Notes: generated by a model from the letters alone, not told the origin. 64,000 bases of DNA from CAG-411 sp050875145 (GCA_050875145.1 JBNMLH010000009.1:1-64000), one strand, 5' to 3'. Shown: positions 1 to 9,839, counted from the first letter of the stretch. A program made the numbers and translations.

Positions 1-69
1 AAGTATATAAAATTCAGAAAAATGAATGAAATAAAATATTGGCAATGTGAAATAAATCAGAAGATACTA

Positions 70-122
70 AAATAAAAAAGTGCCAGAATTGCTTTGTCCT
101 TTGCGCACTCACAATCCTGGCA
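70..122 (-). terminator. Rho-independent terminator after the transglutaminase gene
   Basis: On the minus strand an 11-bp stem (TGCCAGGATTG pairing with CAATTCTGGCA, one G-U pair) with a 20-nt loop is followed by CTTTTTTATTTT. It lies directly after the stop at 132 and closes the four-gene operon. Positions 1-69 hold nothing I can identify. Confidence 0.85.
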
Positions 123-131
123 TCTTCGAAT

Positions 132-2840
132 TTAAATCACCAAAATATACTGATAATATAGCCTTTTTATCCAATTTTTATATGCATAAAACTGTTGTCT
201 CAGAAGCACATAATATTCTTTTATCATTGCTGCCTGCTGTGCATTTACACCATTTTCACTGTATGCATAACAATTCATTATCTCCACAATTTCCATAAAT
301 TGTTCTTTTGTTATTTGTTCAACAGAAAACGCTTCCCGTCCTATTGCATCTCTCAATTCTTCTTTGTTCTGACATTTTTTCATTATTTTCAGTATACACA
401 TGATTTGTTTGTAATAAAAGGCTGTTTGTTCATTATAATCTGCACGTTCTAGTTTTTTCTCGCGATAGTACCATTGTAAGTGTTTCTTTCCATAAATTAA
501 TAATAATATAAGGAACACAACTACTATCGGCATGACAGCATGACCTATCTTTCTTAAATTTAATGATGTAGAAGCAGACTGTCCATCTGTATGTCCATCT
601 GCAGACTGTATTTCTTCCGACTCTGCTGATGGCTGTGGAGTTTCGGTTGCATCTGGTACTATGCTATTTTCTGAAGCATTTTCAAAATCATCTTCTTCAT
701 CGTATCCATCTTCTATTTCCTGTAATGTCATTCTTCCTTTTGTCACTTCAACAGGAACCCAGCCATAACCAGACTGATAGATTTCTACCCATGCATGTGC
801 ATTTTTATCTGTCAGTGTATAGATTTCTCCATCTTTCGTATTACTAGATGCTGATGTATTATCTGTATCAAGAACATATCCTTCCACATATCTTGCAGGA
901 ATACCCATACATCGAAAGAGCATCGTTGCAGCCGAAGCATAATAAACACAATATCCATTCTGACTTTCAAAAAGAAAATAAGAAACTAAATCTTTATTGA
1001 CGGGAACGGCTCCCGGACTTAATGTGTAATTGGTATTTTCAGACAAATAATATTGTACAAAATTTATAATTTTATTAATGTCTTTTTCCCCATTCATGCC
1101 CTCATCATCAATGAGCGTGTTTAATTGCTTTCGCAGATAATCCGGCACCTGACAATAAGCTTTTTTTGCAAATTTTTCATAATCCTGCTGCTTTAAATAA
1201 AAGGTATAGGCATTTTTCAATACACATAAAGTAGTATCATTTATTTCTGCGAGTGAATCTTCATTTACATCCTCTTGCTTATAGCTGCCAGGCTTATACT
1301 CCAAAATATTTATATGGTTTTGTTTTTCTATATCTTCTGCTGCCAGAATACAACTTTCCCAATCCTCTTCTGTTGGCATTTTGTCCTTATGATTTGCCAC
1401 AGAAAAAGAGTAGTTCGCCACATCTTTTACTCCATCTGCTTTCAATTTTCCATCTTCGCTTACCTTCCCTATTGTATCATATGGAGTAAAAATGGTACTA
1501 ACCGTTTCTGAAATATTGTGAATCCGATAGGTCCCTGCAACTTTCTCCCTTTGTTGGCTTACCTGTTCCAATAAAGATAGCGTATCTTTGGAATAGGGTG
1601 CAGTCAAAAATTGGTTGCGTTGTTTCTCCTTTGGTATTTGCATCAAAACATTTTCTAGTTCAGGCCATACATCATTAGAAGCTCCTTCCAACTCACTTAC
1701 TACATAGTTCCATTTGCCGAGGGAAAAGGCTGCCTCCGTTCCATAGTCCTCTAATTTTGTGCTATACCGATTCTCTAAACGTCTTTTTTCCTTTTCCAGT
1801 TCATCAGGCAATGGATTCCATTGATTATTTCCATACTGACTGCCAATATAACCACGTAGATAAACCGTTTCTTCCGTCTTCACATCATCGCATTTTTCTA
1901 CCTTTAATCTGGTTTCACCTGTATATGAGATTTTGCTTGCCTGTCCCAGTTTTCCACAACTAATTCCACCTGCTACGGTTCCCCTGTCAAGTCCTCTTCG
2001 CACCAGATTGTTATATCTTGCATCTGCCCACGCCTGTACAGTCTGCTTTAATGTTTTATCTTTCGTAGCTTCCTCATATTCTTCCTTGGGAAATAAAATA
2101 AGAAACAAAGCCAATGCAAGAAGCCCAATTACCAACTGGATTCCTCTGGTCTTCCATACAAATGGATTCTTATTTTTTTTACTTTGCTGCCTTACCTCGC
2201 TTCCAATACATGCTAATGCTACAAGGATAAACGTCACAAAATAAAATGCATCTGGTACAATACCTATTATCTCTGGTGAAAATACGAAAAGTATCGGTAA
2301 CAGCAACGTAAGATAAAAGTTAAATCTTTTTACATAAAGATACGCTTCCATTCCAATAATCAATATAAATACAAATAAGATAAGTAAAGTTGCATTTAAT
2401 GTTTCATCCCCGCTGGTCTCCTCATATTTCCATGGAGAAAAATGGTAGTAATTAGATGCCTTTTCTATCACCTTGTTCATTACAACTGCCAACCCTGCAG
2501 CTATCTTTTTCCGAAAATAAATACTACATCCACCATATGCCAACAGCATGAGAACCATACTGGCTTCTCCCCATTTTTTTAGAGAAAATGTAATAAAGAA
2601 AAGAACACCTGTAAGCATAGACACACCATAAAGAAGCGTTTTATTACAGGCAATCCCATAGCCATTTATAAAACACCCTATCATACAAAACATAAGTGTT
2701 AAAAACAGCAACAAATCAAAAACAAACGCTGCACCTATTTCCCAGCCTTTTTCTTTTCCCATCATTGTTTGGGTAGTCTCCAATGAAATTCCAGATTGTT
2801 TTTTCTTTTTTCCTTTCACTTTATCCTCCAAACTCCGCAT
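132..2840 (-). CDS. Membrane-anchored transglutaminase-like protein
   Basis: A 902-residue polytopic protein of the TgpA/YebA type. About seven hydrophobic segments lie in residues 33-250, followed by a long extracytoplasmic region, a transglutaminase-like core, another membrane helix near 775-797 and a cytoplasmic tail. The thiol-protease-like triad is visible as Cys631 (NGYCVYYAS), His682 (NAHAWVEIY) and an acidic residue, Glu698 (GWVPVEVT), where many homologues have Asp. It is last in an operon with a DUF58 protein (2-bp gap) and a MoxR ATPase, the usual partners of this family. In the known context such trios act at the envelope, but the substrate is unknown. The family assignment is sure; a catalytic role is inferred. 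Confidence 0.9.
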   Translation of the reverse strand: MRSLEDKVKGKKKKQSGISLETTQTMMGKEKGWEIGAAFVFDLLLFLTLMFCMIGCFINGYGIACNKTLLYGVSMLTGVLFFITFSLKKWGEASMVLMLLAYGGCSIYFRKKIAAGLAVVMNKVIEKASNYYHFSPWKYEETSGDETLNATLLILFVFILIIGMEAYLYVKRFNFYLTLLLPILFVFSPEIIGIVPDAFYFVTFILVALACIGSEVRQQSKKNKNPFVWKTRGIQLVIGLLALALFLILFPKEEYEEATKDKTLKQTVQAWADARYNNLVRRGLDRGTVAGGISCGKLGQASKISYTGETRLKVEKCDDVKTEETVYLRGYIGSQYGNNQWNPLPDELEKEKRRLENRYSTKLEDYGTEAAFSLGKWNYVVSELEGASNDVWPELENVLMQIPKEKQRNQFLTAPYSKDTLSLLEQVSQQREKVAGTYRIHNISETVSTIFTPYDTIGKVSEDGKLKADGVKDVANYSFSVANHKDKMPTEEDWESCILAAEDIEKQNHINILEYKPGSYKQEDVNEDSLAEINDTTLCVLKNAYTFYLKQQDYEKFAKKAYCQVPDYLRKQLNTLIDDEGMNGEKDINKIINFVQYYLSENTNYTLSPGAVPVNKDLVSYFLFESQNGYCVYYASAATMLFRCMGIPARYVEGYVLDTDNTSASSNTKDGEIYTLTDKNAHAWVEIYQSGYGWVPVEVTKGRMTLQEIEDGYDEEDDFENASENSIVPDATETPQPSAESEEIQSADGHTDGQSASTSLNLRKIGHAVMPIVVVFLILLLIYGKKHLQWYYREKKLERADYNEQTAFYYKQIMCILKIMKKCQNKEELRDAIGREAFSVEQITKEQFMEIVEIMNCYAYSENGVNAQQAAMIKEYYVLLRQQFYAYKNWIKRLYYQYILVI

Positions 2841-2842
2841 AA

Positions 2843-3853
2843 CTACATACCTATTTCATTTTTTTGTCCCGACTGTAAATAATGTTTCAATTCCATCTCA
2901 TATTCCAATGGCTTTTCCCCTACTCCTGCTCGGATAATCTGTTCCCAGACACCATAAAGCTGTTCCTGCCTTTCTACTTTAATTGTATAAAACTGCTTTT
3001 CTTTTGGTTGAAACCAGATTACCTCATATGGTCCATTTAACAACAGTTTTCCCATGGATACTTCTGCAAAAGTGCGTATCCTTTTATCATACCATGCAAA
3101 GTCTGTTGTTTCGCCTTTTTCATATAACATGGAAAATAATAAAATATCTTTTTCTCCCTGTTCTTCTTCAAATTCTCTTGTCATAAGCTGCTGCCGCTTT
3201 GAAGATATTTTCCAATGAATCCATTTTAAAGAATCACCAGGTCGATATTCTCGTATATTCCTCTGTTCCTCACTATTTCCTGCATATAAATCCATGCTTG
3301 CGTCTACAACTGTATCCTGCTGACTTAAATCTTCATAATCCTTCTGCAATTCTTCTGTTTCCTCACATTTTGGAAGCACTGCCAGTATCGAACTTTCATC
3401 CAACTTTTTTGTATATGCGAAAATACCAAAATAATCTACCACTCTAATTTTCTTCACTTCAAATGTAACCATTCCGCAATGCTGGCATTGAAAAGGAACT
3501 TTGATTTTTTCTCTGGACCTGGCATTTACGGAAAAAGGTAACTTTACACTTTGTTCTTTTTCCTCTAACTCATGTCGATATTTCAGATAACAAACTCCCT
3601 GCAACACAGGCAAAATTGTCTTATTTTCTATTGTAATCCAAAATGTTCCTTTTTCTCCCTGCTGTTCCACTGTATTTTCCAACGAAGACGATACTACAAC
3701 AAAATATTTCCAAAAAGGAATAAAGATACCGGATACCAAAGGTACAACCGCAAGTAACCACAATACAATAACTGACGGATATCGGTCATATAAGATTGCC
3801 AAATAGATACCGACAGCAACAAATAATACATATGCTACTCTATTTTTATTCAC
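2843..3853 (-). CDS. DUF58 domain protein
   Basis: A 336-residue protein with two N-terminal membrane helices (about residues 5-50), a beta-rich middle and the DUF58 signature YRPGDSLKWIHWKISSKR near residues 205-222. I take GTG at 3853 as the start because AAAGGTG lies 11 nt upstream and the gap to the MoxR stop is 6 bp. DUF58 proteins are von Willebrand A-like partners of MoxR ATPases. Together with the downstream transglutaminase this is a standard three-gene module, probably acting in envelope protein or complex maturation. The exact function is not established. Confidence 0.9.
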   Translation of the reverse strand: MNKNRVAYVLFVAVGIYLAILYDRYPSVIVLWLLAVVPLVSGIFIPFWKYFVVVSSSLENTVEQQGEKGTFWITIENKTILPVLQGVCYLKYRHELEEKEQSVKLPFSVNARSREKIKVPFQCQHCGMVTFEVKKIRVVDYFGIFAYTKKLDESSILAVLPKCEETEELQKDYEDLSQQDTVVDASMDLYAGNSEEQRNIREYRPGDSLKWIHWKISSKRQQLMTREFEEEQGEKDILLFSMLYEKGETTDFAWYDKRIRTFAEVSMGKLLLNGPYEVIWFQPKEKQFYTIKVERQEQLYGVWEQIIRAGVGEKPLEYEMELKHYLQSGQKNEIGM

Positions 3854-3859
3854 TTATTC

Positions 3860-4840
3860 TCAAACACCTTTCCTTTTCCACTGTGGCTTTGCAACAGATG
3901 AAAGAATTTCCTGTAAAATTTCTCCCTCCTGCTTATGTGCCATTTTCGCCTTTGTATGAAGTACAATACGGTGTGCCGTTACATCTACAAAAATACGTTC
4001 CACATCTTCTGGTGTAAGAAATTCTCTTCCATTCATAAATGCAGATGCTTTTGCCATTGCTACAATCGACAGCGTTCCTCGCGGACTAACCCCCACTTGA
4101 ATAGACGGATGATTCCTAGTAGCATCTACAAGACTTGCTATATACTGATAAACTGCATCATCCACAAAAGTTTTCTCTGCCTGTTTCTGCATCTCCATCA
4201 ATGTCTCAGCAGAAATCAGACTTTGTACCTGGTCCAACGGATTTTGTCCATGTCGCTGCTTTAACATAAGGATTTCCTGTTCTACTGATGGATATCCCAT
4301 AGATAGTTTTACCATAAAACGATCCAGTTGTGATTCTGGTAACATTTGTGTTCCAATGGATGAGATTGGATTTTGTGTGGCAATTACAAAAAATGGTTCT
4401 GGTAACTTCCATGTGTTTCCATCCACAGTTACGGTTCCCTCCTCCATAACCTCCAACAGAGCAGACTGCGTTTTAGGTGAAGTACGATTAATTTCGTCTG
4501 CTAAAAATATATTACACATTACCGCTCCTGGCTTATACTCCAATTCCTGCTCCTTATTGAGCATGGAAAATCCAACCAAATCACTTGGCAATACGTCTGG
4601 TGTAAATTGCACTCTCTGATAGTGAAGCATCATTGTTTTTGCAAAGGCTACTGCCAGAGTGGTCTTTCCCACACCAGGAATATCCTCCATTAGTACATGC
4701 CCACCCGCCAATATCGTCATAAACACTTTATCAATTACTTCATCTTTTCCTTTAATTACCTTTGCGACTTCCTGCTTTACCTGTTCTACAATCTGTACAT
4801 ATTCTGTCATCTTGTCCTCCACTTTATCATTTTTCATCAT
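3860..4840 (-). CDS. MoxR-family AAA+ ATPase
   Basis: A 326-residue AAA+ ATPase. Walker A is PGVGKTT (Lys59), Walker B is LADEINR, sensor 1 is FFVIATQNP, and an arginine-rich region LPESQLDRF follows. MoxR proteins are chaperone-like ATPases that mature or insert cofactors into partner complexes and usually sit beside DUF58 and transglutaminase genes, as here. The start ATG overlaps the stop of the upstream subtilisin gene (ATGA), so the two should be translationally coupled. There is no separate ribosome site of note. Confidence 0.93.
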   Translation of the reverse strand: MMKNDKVEDKMTEYVQIVEQVKQEVAKVIKGKDEVIDKVFMTILAGGHVLMEDIPGVGKTTLAVAFAKTMMLHYQRVQFTPDVLPSDLVGFSMLNKEQELEYKPGAVMCNIFLADEINRTSPKTQSALLEVMEEGTVTVDGNTWKLPEPFFVIATQNPISSIGTQMLPESQLDRFMVKLSMGYPSVEQEILMLKQRHGQNPLDQVQSLISAETLMEMQKQAEKTFVDDAVYQYIASLVDATRNHPSIQVGVSPRGTLSIVAMAKASAFMNGREFLTPEDVERIFVDVTAHRIVLHTKAKMAHKQEGEILQEILSSVAKPQWKRKGV

Positions 4841-6747
4841 TTTAATTTAAAAATTTTGTAAGCTTCATTTCCTGCCCGATCCACTGCATAAACAGATAGA
4901 TACGTTTTTTTGTTGTTCAATCTACGTTCTCCACTCTTTGTTATATTCCAATGGGTTCCTTTTCCCTTTTTGAAATACTCTTTTTCTTTTTTCCCATAAG
5001 AAAAACGTACGGTCTCTATACCAGTATTCTTATCTGTTATATATAATGTCATTTTCTTTTTATTCTTCGTCACTCGAATCTTTGGCGCCTGCGTATCAAT
5101 CGTAATATTAATTCTGGAAATTGTCTCATTTCCCGCACAATCCTTTACATAAAAAGTATAAAGCCCCGCCTTTTTTACTTTTACCGTCGTACTCGTCACA
5201 AGCTTTCCTCTAGTACCCTTTCTAAAATATGTTTTTCCCCGTTTTCCTTTCGCATACAAGATACAGCATACTCCTGAACCGCCTTCATCATTTGCCTTCA
5301 CCTGTATATTTCCTCTGTAATCCGAAGATAAACGTGTAATGCTTGGCACCTTTTTATCCAAGGAAAGCTTACTACGTTGCTCTACTGCCATAGCCGCATC
5401 AATAATCCCCGGACAAACCACTTTTCTTGTGGATATGCCGTTTAACTTTCGGTAAGAAGAACTTAACACCTGCTTTACACTGGCTGGATAAGTTTTACTC
5501 TTACCTGCATACAACATAGCTGCAATCCCTGACACAAAAGGTACTGACATGGAAGTACCTGACATTCTTCCATAACCACCTACAATGGTACTGTATATAC
5601 CTGAACCAGGTGCAAGAACATCCACGCTACTGCCATAATTAGAAAACGAGGACATAGCACCATTACTATCAATGGAACCTACTGTAATTACATTATCCAG
5701 TTCTTTACTATAATTAGCTGGATAACATGCCTTCGTATCATTATTTTCTCCTGCATTTCCTGCTGCTGCCACGACCAACACACCAGAATGTTTAATCACA
5801 CTTTTTAACGCTTTATCCTCTTTTGTATTGACCCAGCCGCCCCAACTGGCATTGATAATATCTGCACCATTGCTTACCGCATATCGAATTCCTTTGATTA
5901 GTTTTGATGTAGTCGTTGCTCCGTTTACTCCACCCAAAACTTTTACCGACATAATTTTTACATTCACATTGGATGCCACACCTGCTATTCCTACACCGTT
6001 GTTGGCGGTTGCCGCAATGATTCCTGCACAGTGGGTACCATGGTTGTCATTATCCTGCTCTTTTGCTCGTCCATTTTCCTTATAACTACAAACGGATTTA
6101 TCATTATTGTAAAAATCCCATCCATAGACATCATCTACATAGCCATTTCCATCATCATCTTTTCCGTTTCCAGGGATTTCCTTTGGATTTTTCCACATGG
6201 ATTTTTTCAAATCTTCGTGCTTATAATCTACACCAGTATCCAGTACCGCTACGACAACCTCATCCTTACTTTGAAACTGCTGCCATGCGGACTGTGCATT
6301 TATATCAATGCCTTCTACTGCCTGTATCTGCTCGCCCTCATCATCGGTATAAGAATAACTTCCATCATTATAAAGTCCCCATTGCTTGTACACACTGCTA
6401 TCATTTGTAATCGCGGAAGTCTCCAAAAAATGGTACTCATAATCAGGTTGTATCGTTACAACATCCTCTCTGGAATATAATTGTAACAATGCCCTCTCAA
6501 ATGCCTCTTGTTCTCCTTCTATACAATAATAGCCTTCTCCAAGCGCTTCAACATTGCAAGAGGGGTACGAAAGCTGTGTACCTTCCTGCACTTGCACAAT
6601 GGCACGATGGTTTGTATATTGCTGTATTATGCTTTGTTCACTACTACTCTTTTGCTCTGCTTCCTTTCCATAAACGGTTCCTACAGTTGTTACTCCAAGA
6701 ATACCTGCAAGCAACACGCTACATGTGCGCCTCCAAAAACGATTCAT
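4837..6747 (-). CDS. Secreted subtilisin-like serine protease (S8) with C-terminal Ig-like repeats
   Basis: Starting at 6747, where AAAGG lies 10 nt upstream, gives 636 residues; an ATG 24 nt further up has no ribosome site. A signal peptide (about 1-28) is followed by an inhibitor-like propeptide and an S8 domain with Asp170 (VLDTG), His236 (NHGTH) and Ser399 (GTSMS), plus an acidic calcium-type loop GNGKDDDGNGYVDD. The C-terminus holds two related beta-domains marked by TYFRKGT and EYFKKGK. The protein should be exported. Its stop overlaps the MoxR start, which is unusual for a protease and suggests it works with the MoxR/DUF58/transglutaminase module. Confidence 0.93.
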   Translation of the reverse strand: MNRFWRRTCSVLLAGILGVTTVGTVYGKEAEQKSSSEQSIIQQYTNHRAIVQVQEGTQLSYPSCNVEALGEGYYCIEGEQEAFERALLQLYSREDVVTIQPDYEYHFLETSAITNDSSVYKQWGLYNDGSYSYTDDEGEQIQAVEGIDINAQSAWQQFQSKDEVVVAVLDTGVDYKHEDLKKSMWKNPKEIPGNGKDDDGNGYVDDVYGWDFYNNDKSVCSYKENGRAKEQDNDNHGTHCAGIIAATANNGVGIAGVASNVNVKIMSVKVLGGVNGATTTSKLIKGIRYAVSNGADIINASWGGWVNTKEDKALKSVIKHSGVLVVAAAGNAGENNDTKACYPANYSKELDNVITVGSIDSNGAMSSFSNYGSSVDVLAPGSGIYSTIVGGYGRMSGTSMSVPFVSGIAAMLYAGKSKTYPASVKQVLSSSYRKLNGISTRKVVCPGIIDAAMAVEQRSKLSLDKKVPSITRLSSDYRGNIQVKANDEGGSGVCCILYAKGKRGKTYFRKGTRGKLVTSTTVKVKKAGLYTFYVKDCAGNETISRINITIDTQAPKIRVTKNKKKMTLYITDKNTGIETVRFSYGKKEKEYFKKGKGTHWNITKSGERRLNNKKTYLSVYAVDRAGNEAYKIFKLK

Positions 6748-6876
6748 CCATTCACAACCTTTCTCATTCATCTAATTTGTTTTTATTGCAATCTTGTCTT
6801 TACATTTATCATCATTTCATAACTTCATAGTTTATCTGTAACCTTCTCTTAAAACACCTTGTGTTTACTAACGCTC

Positions 6877-6882
6877 ATTATA
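6877..6882 (-). promoter_or_regulatory. Probable promoter (-10) of the subtilisin operon
   Basis: On the minus strand TGCTATAAT gives an extended -10. A weak -35 (TATTGA) sits 17 bp upstream. The leader to the chosen start is about 125 nt. Confidence 0.55.
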
Positions 6883-6911
6883 GCATATTTTACATTAGTT
6901 CAATAGAGATT

Positions 6912-6958
6912 TTTAAAAGAAAACGGACCAGATACGCCTTCTCTACGCATCTGGTCCG
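6912..6958 (-). terminator. Terminator after the 57-residue ORF
   Basis: On the minus strand a 13-bp stem (CGGACCAGATGCG with CGTATCTGGTCCG, one wobble) and a 9-nt loop are followed by TTTTCTTTTAAAA. It separates the small gene upstream from the subtilisin operon. Confidence 0.88.
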
Positions 6959-6985
6959 CTCTTCATATAAAAAATAGCTTGCTAC

Positions 6986-7159
6986 TTAGTAATACAATCC
7001 TGTGCGTTCGCACGCTGTATTGTTAAAATACAATACTTCACTCCCATTTAGATTGTTCTTACCTTCACCCTCTTTGTCAATTCCCTCGCTCAGTAAAATG
7101 AACAATTCGTGTCGCAACTTGTCCTTCTCTTTACAAGTTGTCATCCCCTTTTGAACCAT
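6986..7159 (-). CDS. Small hypothetical protein (57 aa)
   Basis: I place the start at 7159 because AAGGAG lies 7 nt upstream; in-frame ATGs further up have no ribosome site. The product is hydrophilic, begins MVQKGMTTCKEKDKLRHEL and ends ACERTGLYY. A strong terminator follows 28 bp after the stop, which supports a real, independently transcribed gene. I do not recognise the family. Length and a KLRHEL segment vaguely recall Spo0E-type phosphatases, but the SQxLD signature is absent, so I do not make that call. Confidence 0.5.
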   Translation of the reverse strand: MVQKGMTTCKEKDKLRHELFILLSEGIDKEGEGKNNLNGSEVLYFNNTACERTGLYY

Positions 7160-7405
7160 CCTATCACTCCTTACCTTCATTGACATTATAACACATATTT
7201 CGCATTTTGTACACAAAAACTTTATTTTTTATATTTATTTTGTTTTCGTGAAGTTTCAACTTTTCTTTTTCCGTTTTTAACAAACATACAAAAAGTTAAA
7301 GCGTTATCGCACCAATTACAAGGCTTTTAGATTAACATGAAATTTTACATCTTACCCACGTAAATCAAAGCGAAAAAGATAGCTCACAGAATAACAAAGA
7401 GGTTT

Positions 7406-8395
7406 CTACATTTCCCCTAAATACTCCCTTAAAATATCCTGCAAGAGTTTTTCATTTTTTTCCGGTATTTTCTCTACTGTTTTTTCTATATTATCATTAT
7501 CTATACTTTCTTCTGTATGTTCTTCCACTTTTTCAAGAGAAGCATTCTCCTTCTTCGCGTTTTTTACTATACAGTCTTTCTCTGTCTCCTGCTTTTTTAT
7601 TTCTTTTTTTATGGCTTGCTCAAACACACTCCTTGTCTTTGCTTCTTCCTCCTCCAATTGTTTTATTTTTTGGTCACGCTTTTCCCGTTCTTCCCGCAGT
7701 TCTTCCACAAGTTCCCGTTTTACACGCTCCAACTCCTGCCGTCCTTTTTTGTCTCTCCTCTTCTTTTCTCGCTTTTTCTCCTGTAATTCCTTCTTTTCCT
7801 GCTTGGCAATTTTATGGTTTGCCTGCTTTAAAGATAACTCCCTGCATAATTTTGAAAACTGCTCTGGATTTTCTGTTTCTTTTTTTAATCTTGGAATAAA
7901 GGTATTTTCCAAATATTCAGACATACTATTATGTAAGTACTTCTTTTTCTGTCCTAAACCAGAAAGTAAAACAATTGTTATCCACATTGTACACAAGATT
8001 AAAATTGTGACCAATTCGTTTATCACCACATCTTTTCCACATTTGGAATAAAACAAGAAAAAGATGGATAATACAGCAAGAAATCCACTCATAATTTTAA
8101 CTTGTCCACAAAGTTTTTCCCATGTGTACAAAAATATACCCATAAATTTTTGCTTGTACACATAGTTATCCACAAACTTATCCACACTATTCACATTTAA
8201 TCCCAATTGATAATCCACTCTGAAGTTTTGTTTAAACTGCTCCGTAAATGGTTGTTCTTCCTTTCCCATATCCAGTGTTTTTCGTACAAGCTGACTGTAC
8301 CTTATCCCCAGTAAAAGTTCCATTCCCATTCCTACACCTGCAAACACGAGCAAAGCATAATGAAATCCAACCTGTGTCACAACCTGTTCCAGCAT
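7406..8395 (-). CDS. Membrane protein with long charged coiled coil
   Basis: A 329-residue protein of unknown function. An N-terminal hydrophobic segment (about 10-30) is followed by two close membrane helices (about 98-145). A very charged Lys/Glu/Arg region (about 185-275) is predicted by eye to form a coiled coil, and the tail is acidic. A ribosome site AGGAG sits 9 nt before the ATG. The topology, with a short anchor and a large cytoplasmic coiled coil, suggests a structural or scaffolding role, but nothing in the neighbourhood fixes it. No clear promoter is visible between the upstream terminator (8431-8462) and the start. Confidence 0.75.
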   Translation of the reverse strand: MLEQVVTQVGFHYALLVFAGVGMGMELLLGIRYSQLVRKTLDMGKEEQPFTEQFKQNFRVDYQLGLNVNSVDKFVDNYVYKQKFMGIFLYTWEKLCGQVKIMSGFLAVLSIFFLFYSKCGKDVVINELVTILILCTMWITIVLLSGLGQKKKYLHNSMSEYLENTFIPRLKKETENPEQFSKLCRELSLKQANHKIAKQEKKELQEKKREKKRRDKKGRQELERVKRELVEELREEREKRDQKIKQLEEEEAKTRSVFEQAIKKEIKKQETEKDCIVKNAKKENASLEKVEEHTEESIDNDNIEKTVEKIPEKNEKLLQDILREYLGEM

Positions 8396-8430
8396 GACGT
8401 TTCTCTCCTTTCTTATTCACGTCTGCAAAC

Positions 8431-8462
8431 AAAAAAGAAACCTGGAATCGTACTCAGGTTTC
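8431..8462 (-). terminator. Terminator after mtnN
   Basis: On the minus strand GAAACCTG and CAGGTTTC form an 8-bp stem with a 10-nt loop, followed by TTTTTTG. It ends the phosphatase-mtnN operon. Confidence 0.85.
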
Positions 8463-8579
8463 CTCTTTCGTATGCATATTTTATTTTCAAATTCATCATA
8501 CCATGATTGCAATGGGTTGAAAACAAAAACCCTTCGACAGTTTGCCCGTATTTTAGACAATGCAACTTGCTCTATCCAA

Positions 8580-9284
8580 TTAAGCCCCCAACTTGTCCAT
8601 CATTCCAGTTAAAAGTTTTACGGTATGCTCGATTGCCTTTACTTCAAATTCACCATAATCCATAGTAGCACTATTATCTGCCTTATCTGATATTGCACGA
8701 ATAATTAAAAATGGTATTTGATTTAGATAACATACCTGCGCAATGGCAGCTCCTTCCATTTCTGTACAATATCCCTGAAAAGTGTTTACAAGCTGTTCTT
8801 TCTTCTCATGATCTGAAATAAACTGGTCTCCACTAACAATACGTCCCTCAAATGTAGCTATTTCCGTATTGACACTCTCGTTTACTTCTTTTGCAAGGGA
8901 ACGAAGTTTTTCATCTGCCACAAACACAGAATCTTTCATTCTTGGAATTACTCCCGGTTCATAACCAAATCCGGTAGCATCCATATCATGCTGTAGGGCA
9001 TCTGTGGAAAGCACAATGTCTCCAATGTTGATTTCATTTCTTAAGGAACCCGCTACACCAGTATTGATCACTGCATCTACACCAAAATCATCCACTAAAA
9101 TCTGTGTGCAAATTCCTGCGTTTACTTTTCCAATCCCACTTCTTACGATTACAACATCCTTACCTGCCAAATCTCCTTCAAAAAATTCCATACATGCTTT
9201 TTTTTCTACTTTTTTCACCTGCATGTTTTCTTTTAAACGGCTTACTTCCTCGTCCATTGCTCCAATAATTCCAATCACTTTCAT
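8580..9284 (-). CDS. mtnN: 5'-methylthioadenosine/S-adenosylhomocysteine nucleosidase
   Basis: A 234-residue enzyme that hydrolyses methylthioadenosine and S-adenosylhomocysteine to adenine and the thio-sugar, recycling products of SAM use. Family landmarks are IGAMDEEV with Glu12, GIGKVNAG, NTGVAGSL, the CTEMEGAAI segment (Glu177) and AISDKAD with the catalytic Asp200. Length is typical for the Pfs/MtnN family. AGGAGG precedes the ATG. It lies 15 bp after a histidine phosphatase gene on the same strand and is probably co-transcribed with it. Confidence 0.96.
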   Translation of the reverse strand: MKVIGIIGAMDEEVSRLKENMQVKKVEKKACMEFFEGDLAGKDVVIVRSGIGKVNAGICTQILVDDFGVDAVINTGVAGSLRNEINIGDIVLSTDALQHDMDATGFGYEPGVIPRMKDSVFVADEKLRSLAKEVNESVNTEIATFEGRIVSGDQFISDHEKKEQLVNTFQGYCTEMEGAAIAQVCYLNQIPFLIIRAISDKADNSATMDYGEFEVKAIEHTVKLLTGMMDKLGA

Positions 9285-9299
9285 AATTTCCTCCTACTA

Positions 9300-9839
9300 T
9301 TAAAATCTATATTCAACGATCTCGCAGTTTCGGATACCAAATCCCGCATATTCTTCATTTGTCATATCCGCAAAATACGACTGTACTACTCTTGCTATTC
9401 CATTATGTGCTACCAACAAGTATGTTTTATTCTCACTCTCTGCCTTAATGTCATCCAATAAATTATAAATACGCTGTGCCAGCTTCAACATTGTTTCACC
9501 GCCCTGATAGGAATCAATAAAATGAAGCTTTGCCTCCTGAAATTCCTCGCCACGTCTTGGTGTACCCTCATATTTTCCAAAACACTGTTCCCGCAGACGC
9601 TCTTCCGCTCTAGCTGGTATTCCCGTAACTTCAGAAATTCTTTTTGCTGTCTGTTCTGCCCGGATCAAAGGAGAATACAATATCTCATCAATGCAATATC
9701 CTTCTTTTTTAATTTTTTCACCTAATTCCTGTGCCTGTGTATATCCCAGCTCTGTCAATTCCACATCAGTAGCTCCACAAATTTTTCGTTCTACATTCCA
9801 GATTGTCTGCCCATGTCTTGTAAAATATACATGTCCCAT
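9300..9839 (-). CDS. Histidine phosphatase (phosphoglycerate mutase-like)
   Basis: A 179-residue member of the histidine phosphatase superfamily. The phospho-histidine motif is TRHGQT near residue 8, with the second conserved histidine in VAHNGI (about 147). The LYSPLIRAEQTA segment is typical of this superfamily. The substrate cannot be told from sequence; homologues include cofactor-dependent phosphoglycerate mutases, alpha-ribazole phosphatases and broad sugar-phosphate phosphatases. It is first in an apparent operon with mtnN and starts after AAAGGAG. Confidence 0.9.
   Translation of the reverse strand: MGHVYFTRHGQTIWNVERKICGATDVELTELGYTQAQELGEKIKKEGYCIDEILYSPLIRAEQTAKRISEVTGIPARAEERLREQCFGKYEGTPRRGEEFQEAKLHFIDSYQGGETMLKLAQRIYNLLDDIKAESENKTYLLVAHNGIARVVQSYFADMTNEEYAGFGIRNCEIVEYRF

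Noticed and set aside
6986..7159. Spo0E-type phosphatase call
   Set aside because: Size and one helix fit loosely, but the diagnostic SQxLD motif is missing.
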